A DNA stretch of 6,010 bases from a bacterium (GTDB taxonomy: Bacteria > UBA9089 > CG2-30-40-21), in assembly GCA_030018795.1 (NCBI GenBank), contig JASEHA010000151.1:1-6010 (forward strand), written 5' to 3'. A program made the position numbers and the translations under genes. The notes under the pieces were generated by a model. The model saw only the letters and a list, made by a program, of their open reading frames with translations. It did no database searches and had not been told where the DNA came from. This document shows, piece after piece, positions 1 through 4,298 of this stretch. Position 1 is the first letter of the stretch. Every line of letters starts with the position of its first letter.

Positions 1-57
1 CTGTAGGTTGAAGAAGATTGTTAGCTCTTGCGCAGGGGCTGAATTATGCTCACGCAT
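1..57 (-). CDS. possible 5' end of a divergent gene, truncated by window edge
   Basis: On the minus strand an ATG at 57-55 opens 19 stop-free codons (MREHNSAPAQELTIFFNLQ) that run off the left edge. An AGGAGA ribosome binding site lies at 68-63, five bases before the ATG, which is close to ideal and is the main support. I recognise no family from so short a piece. Against it, positions 1-24 resemble the dispersed repeat found after cmk-plsC and ispH, so the apparent coding may be repeat DNA read by chance. If real, the gene is divergent from the cmk operon and its leader overlaps the repeat copy at 66-98. Confidence 0.3.
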   Translation of the reverse strand, partial: MREHNSAPAQELTIFFNLQ

Positions 58-98
58 GATTTTCTCCTACAGCCTAAATACCTACAGCCTATCTGCCT
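1..98. repeat. dispersed intergenic repeat copy (CTGTAGG / CCTACAG family)
   Basis: CTGTAGG at 1-7 is the inverse of CCTACAG at 66-72 and at 81-87. The 11-mer CCTACAGCCTA occurs twice in direct order (66-76 and 81-91). CCTATCTGCCT at 88-98 is the exact reverse complement of AGGCAGATAGG at 3222-3232 after ispH, and a one-base-longer variant lies at 2375-2386 after cmk-plsC. Positions 1-24 also resemble 3237-3254. This is a family of low-complexity, motif-shuffled intergenic repeats rather than a defined insertion sequence. Confidence 0.6.
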
Positions 99-132
99 GA
101 GTAGTTACGAGATATGTAAACTCCTTTGAATC

Positions 133-169
133 AGGTAATGAGAAGGTAATGCAAAATAATGCAAGGTAA
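133..169 (+). repeat. short direct repeats AGGTAATG / AATGCAA
   Basis: AGGTAATG occurs at 133-140 and 144-151 (11-bp step), with a shorter AGGTAA at 164-169. AATGCAA occurs at 148-154 and 158-164 (10-bp step). Spacing close to one helical turn is what iterons or protein-binding arrays show, but the units are short and could be slippage products. Confidence 0.4.
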
Positions 170-233
170 GGATGGAAAGTTGGTTGATTCTGAAGACATC
201 TCAGATAGAATTATACTCCATTACATACAGATT

Positions 234-261
234 GTAGAGACGCGATTAATCGCGTCTCTAC
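234..261. repeat. perfect 28-nt palindrome
   Basis: The left arm GTAGAGACGCGATT (234-247) is exactly complementary to the right arm AATCGCGTCTCTAC (248-261), giving 14 bp without a mismatch and without a spacer. The identity stops abruptly at both ends. From memory, palindromes of the form GTAGAGACG...CGTCTCTAC are abundant interspersed repeats in filamentous cyanobacteria and some uncultured lineages, so this is probably one member of a genome-wide family rather than a local operator. There is no T-run, so it is not a standard terminator. Confidence 0.85.
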
Positions 262-272
262 TGCACCACACA

Positions 273-291
273 TATCCGCAATTGTGGATAA
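273..291. promoter_or_regulatory. near-perfect dyad containing a DnaA-box-like 9-mer
   Basis: TATCCGCAA at 273-281 mirrors TTGTGGATA at 282-290 with a single G/T exception. The right half plus one base, TGTGGATAA at 283-291, is the exact reverse complement of the E. coli consensus DnaA box TTATCCACA. The left half, ATATCCGCA at 272-280, is a poor inverted match with two differences. A lone box is weak evidence of DnaA binding; the dyad could equally be an operator or chance. Confidence 0.3.
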
Positions 292-416
292 AATCGACAA
301 AACTTTGTTGTCATAGTTATATTGTGGGGTTTATGCTCACTACTGGCATAAATTGCGATTTTTTAGAACGAACTCTACCATCAAAGCATGGGAAATGAGT
401 GTTCGACTAATAAATA

Positions 417-562
417 GGTGACACAGACATCCTTGTCTGTGGTATGTGGCTGACTCATCATACTGCCAGAGGGAGTCCCTCTGCCGGAGTGGCTCACTCT
501 GCCGGAGTGGCTCACTCTGCCGGAGTGGCTACCTCTTCACAGACAGGGATGTCTGTGCCACC
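417..562. mobile_element. MITE-like 146-bp element with 25-bp inverted ends
   Basis: Positions 417-441 and 538-562 are inverted copies of each other over 25 bp with two differences. Each end is itself a hairpin: ACAGACA/TGTCTGT around TCCT on the left, and CACAGACA/TGTCTGTG around GGGA on the right. Between them lie a short palindrome (467-483, CAGAGGGA/TCCCTCTG) and an 18-bp tandem array. There is no transposase and I see no target-site duplication, so mobility is inferred only from the terminal inverted repeats. It could instead be a compound of two interspersed palindromes that flank the tandem array. Confidence 0.5.
461..532 (+). repeat. 18-bp tandem repeat, three good copies plus one degenerate
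   Basis: The unit CTCTGCCGGAGTGGCTCA occupies 479-496 and 497-514 exactly, and 515-532 with only the last two bases changed. The preceding 18 bases (461-478) are in phase and match at about 11 positions, so they look like an older copy. Each junction can form a small GAGTG/CACTC hairpin with a GCT loop. Read as protein it would give a repeated six-residue unit, but there is no sign that it is translated. Confidence 0.85.
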
Positions 563-588
563 GTACAACAAACACATCTACTCAATAG

Positions 589-597
589 TGTTATAAT
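589..597 (+). promoter_or_regulatory. candidate extended -10 promoter
   Basis: TGTTATAAT at 589-597 is an exact extended -10 element (TG, one base, TATAAT). The -35 position 17 bp upstream (569-574, CAAACA) is poor, which extended -10 promoters tolerate. Transcription would start near 604 and run through the foldback at 598-704 and the strong stem at 740-804 toward cmk. In AT-rich DNA such a match can arise by chance. Confidence 0.35.
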
Positions 598-704
598 TTG
601 TGATTTTCAATTTTGGCCAGTTCAGGCATAGTCGTTTTGACTCCGCTAAAGCGACCGTATTCTCGACGCTATCTGCAAAATGGCGAGAAAAAGGAAAATC
701 ACAA
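598..704. repeat. 107-bp foldback with internal hairpins
   Basis: TTGTGATTTTC at 598-608 is the exact inverse of GAAAATCACAA at 694-704. Inside are two further stems: GTCGTTTT (631-638) with AAAGCGAC (648-655), eight pairs including one G-T, and TCTCG (661-665) with CGAGA (684-688). The nested symmetry suggests either a small inverted-repeat element or a structured RNA. No coding content is evident. Confidence 0.5.
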
Positions 705-739
705 TTTGTGCCAGTGTTGAATATAGATGCGTTTGCCCT

Positions 740-804
740 GGGTGCGGGGGCAGTACCTCTAAACCCGATATTTCACCCCCAGCAGAGGTGCTGCCCCCGC
801 ACCC
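740..804. repeat. long GC-rich hairpin, 21-bp stem with 23-nt loop
   Basis: Positions 740-760 pair with 784-804 over 21 bp, with one exception (T754 opposite G790) that is a permissible G-U pair in RNA. The stem centres on GGTGCGGGGGCAG and its complement, strikingly GC-rich beside AT-rich flanks. A weaker outer match, GTTTG (731-735) with CAAAC (812-816), may extend it. No T-run follows, so it is not a standard intrinsic terminator. It may be a repeat element or the core of a structured leader. Confidence 0.8.
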
Positions 805-857
805 CTGTAGCCAAACAACACGTTTTGCACAAACTGCAAAAATATTGGAAATTTTTC

Positions 858-886
858 TTTACAAAACATTGATTTGGGTGTATACT
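858..886 (+). promoter_or_regulatory. sigma70-type promoter for the cmk-plsC operon
   Basis: TTTACA at 858-863 and TATACT at 881-886 each match five of six consensus bases and are separated by exactly 17 bp. Transcription would begin near 893, leaving a leader of roughly 80 nt before the cmk start at 976. The leader contains a small AGGG/CCCT hairpin (906-918) but no recognisable riboswitch. Confidence 0.6.
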
Positions 887-975
887 TATTCTTGGTTATC
901 CTATCAGGGAACAACCCTCGTAATCTATTATAAACCAGGAAATTTTCCTCATTTTATAATTCTGATATTAACACC

Positions 976-2343
976 ATGAATAACAAAAAAAGACTAATTA
1001 TTACTATTGATGGACCTGCAGGTGTTGGCAAAAGTACTGTTTCAAAAACGATAGCTAAAAGATTGCAGCTTAAGCATATTGATTCTGGGGCAATATATAG
1101 GGCTATTACCTATAAGGTGCTGACAGGTCAGGTGTTAGGGACTGTTCAAGGAGCAATCAAAGGGAATGGTAATAATGGCAGTACCCTCTCTGAGGATGAT
1201 ATTGTTACCATAGCCAGGCAGGTAAAGATTGAATACAAGACATCAGACAGGATTGTCCTTGATGGGGATGAGGTCACAAAGCAGATAAGAAGTCAGGAAG
1301 TGACCAGATGTGTTTCTACTGTAGCTGCATATAAAGGGGTAAGAGATGTAGTGGTTAATATCCTTAAGAGACTTGCTGCTGATGGCGGCGTGGTTATGGA
1401 GGGAAGGGATATTGGCAGTGTGGTTTTGCCAGATGCAGACTTCAAGTTTTATCTTGATGCTACCCTTCAGGAAAGGGCTCGAAGAAGATACGAGGAATTG
1501 AAAAGAAGCGATAAGGATGTTGAGTTATATAAGATACAATTAGAGATAAAACATCGGGATAAACAGGATAGCTCAAGGGAGATAGCACCCCTTATCATGG
1601 ATCCTGGTGCAGCCTATATTGATACCAGTATCCTGACATTGAAAGAGGTAATATCCCTGATAATAAGAAAGATTGATTTTATCTTAAAAATAGATAGCAT
1701 GGTATTTTTTAATAGCAGCAATCCTTTTTATTATATGGTATGTTTTGTGTTAAAACTATTTTATACTAAATATTTTGGCTTAAATATTCAAGGGCTAGAG
1801 AATATTCCTGCAACTGGCGGGGTATTGTTGGTCTGCAATCATTTGAGTCATCTGGATCCTCCAGCAGTGGCTGTCAGTATTCCAAGACAGGCATCATATA
1901 TTGCGAGAAGCAGCCTTTTTACAGTAAAGCCGTTATTTGGCTGGTTATTAAAAAGGTTAAATTCCTATCCCATCAATCGAGATGGGATAGATCGTGATGT
2001 ATTTAAAAGGGTTATAACCCTCCTGGATAATGGGAAGATATGCCTTGCCTTCCCTGAAGGGACAAGAAGCAAAACAGGACAGCTGCAGCCAGCTAAACCA
2101 GGTATAGGGATGATTATCTCTATGGCAAAGAATGAGGGGGTAAGGTTTAGTGTTATCCCCTGCAGGATATCTGGCTCGGATAAGGCATTTCCTCCTGACG
2201 CAAAATGGGTTAAAAAATATCCAATAATCCTTAATTATGGGAAACCAATAGATATATCAGACTTATTAGTGAAACAGGATAGACAGACCTATCAGGCTAT
2301 TGCTGATAGGATTATGGAGCATATTGGGGAGATAGGTGTTTAG
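976..2343 (+). CDS. cmk-plsC: cytidylate kinase fused to 1-acylglycerol-3-phosphate acyltransferase
   Basis: This is a bifunctional protein of 455 residues. Residues 1-235 are a complete (d)CMP kinase (CMP + ATP to CDP + ADP): P-loop GPAGVGKS at 13-20, CMP-binding DSGAIYR at 36-42, EGRDIG at 142-147, and lid RDKQDSSREIAPL at 194-206. Residues from about 250 are a complete PlsC acyltransferase that makes phosphatidic acid at the membrane: a hydrophobic, amphipathic start (251-268), NHLSHLD at 288-294 with catalytic His289 and Asp294, YPINRDG at 331-337, FPEGTRS at 359-365 and VIPC near 395. No stop, frameshift or ribosome binding site separates the halves, so the fusion looks genuine. Residues 50-69 hold about 15 extra Gly/Asn-rich positions compared with E. 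coli Cmk. The ATG at 976 fits the family's N terminus but has no Shine-Dalgarno sequence. The stop codon lies within a dispersed repeat. Confidence 0.95.
   Translation: MNNKKRLIITIDGPAGVGKSTVSKTIAKRLQLKHIDSGAIYRAITYKVLTGQVLGTVQGAIKGNGNNGSTLSEDDIVTIARQVKIEYKTSDRIVLDGDEVTKQIRSQEVTRCVSTVAAYKGVRDVVVNILKRLAADGGVVMEGRDIGSVVLPDADFKFYLDATLQERARRRYEELKRSDKDVELYKIQLEIKHRDKQDSSREIAPLIMDPGAAYIDTSILTLKEVISLIIRKIDFILKIDSMVFFNSSNPFYYMVCFVLKLFYTKYFGLNIQGLENIPATGGVLLVCNHLSHLDPPAVAVSIPRQASYIARSSLFTVKPLFGWLLKRLNSYPINRDGIDRDVFKRVITLLDNGKICLAFPEGTRSKTGQLQPAKPGIGMIISMAKNEGVRFSVIPCRISGSDKAFPPDAKWVKKYPIILNYGKPIDISDLLVKQDRQTYQAIADRIMEHIGEIGV
1965..1990 (+). repeat. perfect 10-bp hairpin inside the acyltransferase coding region
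   Basis: CTATCCCATC (1965-1974) and GATGGGATAG (1981-1990) are exact inverse complements around the six-base loop AATCGA. The stem encodes the SYPINRDGID stretch that carries acyltransferase motif II. A perfect 10-bp stem with so short a loop is uncommon by chance in a sequence of this length. It could affect mRNA stability or translation between domains, or simply reflect codon coincidence. Confidence 0.5.
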
Positions 2344-2386
2344 GCTGAAAGCTGAAGGATGAAAGCTGTTAGGTAGGCAGAATAGG
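2341..2386 (+). repeat. heptad-like repeat array beginning at the cmk-plsC stop codon
   Basis: From 2342 the sequence runs in 7-base units: AGGCTGA, AAGCTGA, AGGATGA, AAGCTGT (to 2369), followed by TAGGTAGGCAGAATAGGC. The TAG stop at 2341-2343 is the start of the array. AGGCAGAATAGG at 2375-2386 is the one-base-longer form of AGGCAGATAGG at 3222-3232. The array fills almost the entire gap to ispH and leaves ispH only a weak ribosome binding site (AGGTAGG at 2371-2377). Confidence 0.65.
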
Positions 2387-2389
2387 CAA

Positions 2390-3223
2390 ATGGAAATATT
2401 ATTATCTAAAGAAGCAGGATTTTGTTTTGGGGTTAAAAGGGCATTGAAATTAACCAACCAGACGTTAGAGAAATCAAATGGTAATGTATATACCCTTGGG
2501 CCGCTTATCCATAATCCGCAGGTGATTGAAGACCTTAAAAATAAGGGGGTATTGGTTGTTCAAGGTATGGATGAGATTACGACAGGGGTGGTGATCCTTC
2601 GCTCTCATGGGGTTAGCCCAAAACTCTATCAGCAAATATTAGACTCTGGATTAGATATAGTGGATGCAGTCTGCCCAAATGTGAAACGAGTGCAGAAACT
2701 TGTCTCTCAACTAAAACAAGAGGGCTACACAGTGGTTGTTGTTGGAGAAAAAAATCATCCAGAGGTAATGAGTATCCCGGGTATAGTTGAGGGGGATACC
2801 ATTGTCATAGAAAGTATTGAGCAGGCAGAGAAATTCCCTCAGGTAGAGAGGATAGGCATGGTTGCTCAAACAACCCAAACCTGTGAATACTTTAGAAAAA
2901 TAGCAGGTATCTTATTGCATAAGACCTTTGAATTAAGGGTATATCATACTATATGCGATGCTGTGGAAAGAAGTCAGCAGGATTCTTACAAGATTGCTAA
3001 ACAGGTAGAGATGATGTTGGTTGTCGGCGGAAAGAATAGTGCCAACACAAGCCGACTGGCCCAGATATGTGCTGATAGCGGCTGTGTAACCTATCATATT
3101 GAGACAGCCTCTGAGATACAACCAGAATGGCTGAAAGGGATAAAAAAGATAGGAATTACTGCAGGTGCATCTACCCCGCCATGGATAATTGAAGGGGTAG
3201 TGGCTGCACTGCAGGTTGTTTAG
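2390..3223 (+). CDS. ispH: 4-hydroxy-3-methylbut-2-enyl diphosphate reductase
   Basis: IspH (LytB) performs the last step of the MEP isoprenoid pathway in the cytoplasm, reducing HMBPP to IPP and DMAPP with a [4Fe-4S] cluster. All three cluster cysteines are present: Cys12 in GFCFGVKRA, Cys95 in VDAVCPNV and Cys189 in HTICDAVERS. Substrate and catalytic residues are also in place: His41 (GPLIHNPQV), His73 (LRSHGVS), His123 with Glu125 (KNHPEV), the AQTTQT loop (159-164), GGKNSANT (213-220) and GASTPP (259-264). At 277 residues it is a full-length short form with no extra N-terminal segment or S1 fusion. It begins 46 bp after cmk-plsC, so cotranscription is likely. The start ATG gives the canonical MxILLxxxAGFCFGV opening. 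The stop codon is again part of a repeat copy. Confidence 0.97.
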   Translation: MEILLSKEAGFCFGVKRALKLTNQTLEKSNGNVYTLGPLIHNPQVIEDLKNKGVLVVQGMDEITTGVVILRSHGVSPKLYQQILDSGLDIVDAVCPNVKRVQKLVSQLKQEGYTVVVVGEKNHPEVMSIPGIVEGDTIVIESIEQAEKFPQVERIGMVAQTTQTCEYFRKIAGILLHKTFELRVYHTICDAVERSQQDSYKIAKQVEMMLVVGGKNSANTSRLAQICADSGCVTYHIETASEIQPEWLKGIKKIGITAGASTPPWIIEGVVAALQVV

Positions 3224-3303
3224 GCAGATAGGTTGTTAGGCTGAAGACTGTTAGGTTCAAATTCTCTCCTGTCTAACAGCCTGACAGTTTTTAGTCTATC
3301 TGC
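3222..3303. repeat. dispersed repeat copy forming an imperfect foldback after ispH
   Basis: AGGCAGATAGG (3222-3232) overlaps the ispH stop codon. GCAGATAG (3224-3231) is inverted at 3296-3303, and CTGTTAG (3248-3254) is inverted at 3273-3279, so the gap between ispH and the lipoprotein gene can fold back on itself. The motifs (AGGCTGAAG, CTGTTAGG, AGGCAGATAGG) are the ones seen at 1-98 and 2341-2386. Confidence 0.6.
3269..3292 (+). terminator. weak candidate intrinsic terminator after ispH
   Basis: CTGTC (3269-3273) pairs with GACAG (3283-3287), and five T residues (3288-3292) follow directly. The stem is only 5 bp with a 9-nt loop, so it would terminate poorly. It lies in the foldback repeat and may be incidental; partial read-through to the downstream genes is likely. 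Confidence 0.3.
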
Positions 3304-3313
3304 GATTAACTAC

Positions 3314-3320
3314 AAGGGGG
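3314..3320 (+). promoter_or_regulatory. ribosome binding site of the lipoprotein gene
   Basis: AAGGGGG at 3314-3320 stands seven bases before the ATG at 3328. It is the clearest Shine-Dalgarno sequence of the long genes in the window and settles the start, which also gives a proper signal peptide. Confidence 0.7.
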
Positions 3321-3327
3321 TACTTTA

Positions 3328-4221
3328 ATGATCAAAAAGAACTTCATTTTAATTGGCATTATATTTACGTTGTTTATTTCCGGATGGCTTACAGGATGCT
3401 TTACTACAGAAAAATCCCTGCCTTCTATATATTATTCTGTAGCTCAAAATATGGGACAATATACGGTTAAAGGGAAGCTTTATTGTTACGAGGGTGATGA
3501 ATTGGATAGATATATGGACACTGAGGCTGAAAAATGTCGAGCGTATAATATCAGGAGTCTGAGTGTTCAGGAATACCAGAATGATTCAGGGATTACCTTG
3601 ACCATTAAGATATACAATATGTCAAGCTTTCAGGATGCCTTTGGTATATATTCATCTGTCAGAAATCCAGAAGCAAGATTTGTGAAAATAGGCAGTGAAG
3701 GGATAGTTTCATCATATACAGTAGAGTTCTGGAAGGCAAATTTCTATGTCAGGATTATTCATTCTATCCCGGGTCCCAAGGATGACTTGATTCAAATAGC
3801 AAAAGAATTAGCTGGCAGGATTAACAAAAGCTCAAAAGAGCCGCAATTGGTTCATCTTTTACCTGTTAAAGATTATATTCCGAGAAGTGTAAAATTTTTT
3901 CATGAGAAAATATCCTTGAATAATATCTACTATATCCCTGAGAATTTTCTGGAGTTAAACAATAAAACCAGTGGTGTGGTAGGATATTATCAGAATAATG
4001 GGAAAAAGGCAAAGGCATTTATCATTAAATATCCATCCAGAGCCATGTCAAAGACAGCCTATGAAGGATATTCTAACTACTTAAGTATCCATAAAAAAAA
4101 TGATGTTGTGGTTAATGTTTCTGATAATTATGTGTTTGGTGTCTGGGATGGGATGGATTTTGAATTAACAAAGGAGATTATGATGGGATTGTCAGAGTCG
4201 TTGGGTAGGGGACGGTCATGA
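3328..4221 (+). CDS. predicted lipoprotein, DUF6599-like, function unknown
   Basis: The 297-residue product begins with a lipoprotein signal peptide: two lysines (3-4), a hydrophobic core (6-20) and the lipobox LTGC ending at Cys24. Phe25 follows, with no Asp at +2, so inner-membrane retention is not indicated by the E. coli rule. The mature part has a YCYEGDELDRYM stretch, SLSVQEY, an IKIYNMSSFQDAFGIYSS stretch and VEFWKANFYVRII, then a second half beginning near VHLLPVKDYIPRS. This arrangement (a Y-x-E-D/E-x-Y element, then a Y-D/N-M-x-S-xx-AFG-I-Y/F element) is what I recall for DUF6599 proteins, whose role is not known. No enzyme motif is visible. It follows ispH by 104 bp across a repeat foldback, and its stop overlaps the next small ORF by ATGA. 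Confidence 0.75.
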   Translation: MIKKNFILIGIIFTLFISGWLTGCFTTEKSLPSIYYSVAQNMGQYTVKGKLYCYEGDELDRYMDTEAEKCRAYNIRSLSVQEYQNDSGITLTIKIYNMSSFQDAFGIYSSVRNPEARFVKIGSEGIVSSYTVEFWKANFYVRIIHSIPGPKDDLIQIAKELAGRINKSSKEPQLVHLLPVKDYIPRSVKFFHEKISLNNIYYIPENFLELNNKTSGVVGYYQNNGKKAKAFIIKYPSRAMSKTAYEGYSNYLSIHKKNDVVVNVSDNYVFGVWDGMDFELTKEIMMGLSESLGRGRS

Positions 4222-4298
4222 CCATTTCCCACAAGTTAGCTGACTGGATGACAATTTATGATAAGATGAAAAATAATGAGGAGTTGGTGAAAAAATGA
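4218..4298 (+). CDS. 26-codon small ORF coupling lipoprotein and helicase genes
   Basis: The ATG at 4218-4220 overlaps the lipoprotein stop (TGA 4219-4221), and its own TGA at 4296-4298 overlaps the helicase ATG (4295-4297), both as ATGA. AGGGGA at 4207-4212 lies five bases before the start and is a good ribosome binding site. The peptide starts MTISHKLADWMTIYDK and ends with a charged KNNEELVKK tail; it is short, polar and possibly helical, with no signal peptide or membrane segment. It uses a different frame from both neighbours, so it is not a frameshifted extension of either. It may be a real small protein or a coupling ORF that delivers ribosomes to the helicase start. I recognise no family. 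Confidence 0.5.
   Translation: MTISHKLADWMTIYDKMKNNEELVKK

Larger units (their letters stand above)
58..975. other. 918-bp repeat-rich intergenic region upstream of cmk
   Basis: No convincing protein gene lies here. Four forward reading frames of 61-99 codons exist, but each runs through a palindrome or tandem repeat (234-261, 479-532, 740-804), lacks a good ribosome binding site and resembles no family I know. The stretch instead holds a series of separate structures, listed individually below, ending in a promoter for cmk. Such density suggests a landing zone for small non-autonomous elements or a structured transcribed leader. I cannot tell which from sequence alone. Confidence 0.75.

Noticed and set aside
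159..398. 79-codon forward frame upstream of the repeats
   Set aside because: It runs through the perfect 28-nt palindrome and the 273-290 dyad, has only a distant AGAAGG as a possible ribosome site and shows no family features.
479..532. Tandem repeats considered as a CRISPR array
   Set aside because: Units are directly abutting 18-mers with no spacers, and no cas gene is nearby.
446..631. 61-codon frame with a repeated SLCRSG-like unit
   Set aside because: The peptide repeat is simply the 18-bp tandem DNA repeat read in one frame, inside the inverted-end element; no ribosome binding site.
740..804. Strong stem considered as an intrinsic terminator
   Set aside because: No T-tract follows on the plus strand, and none is seen on the minus-strand side next to the stem.
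600..872. 90-codon frame in the foldback region
   Set aside because: Overlaps the previous frame, crosses the same hairpins and resembles nothing known.
680..979. 99-codon frame with a CxxC-like start, overlapping the cmk ATG by ATGA
   Set aside because: Both arms of the 21-bp hairpin lie within it, there is no Shine-Dalgarno sequence, and a good promoter lies inside its 3' part. The ATGA overlap is probably coincidence.
2288..2310. 8-bp inverted repeat CCTATCAG/CTGATAGG in the end of the fusion gene
   Set aside because: A stem of this length is expected about once by chance in a window this size, and it lies in conserved-length coding sequence.
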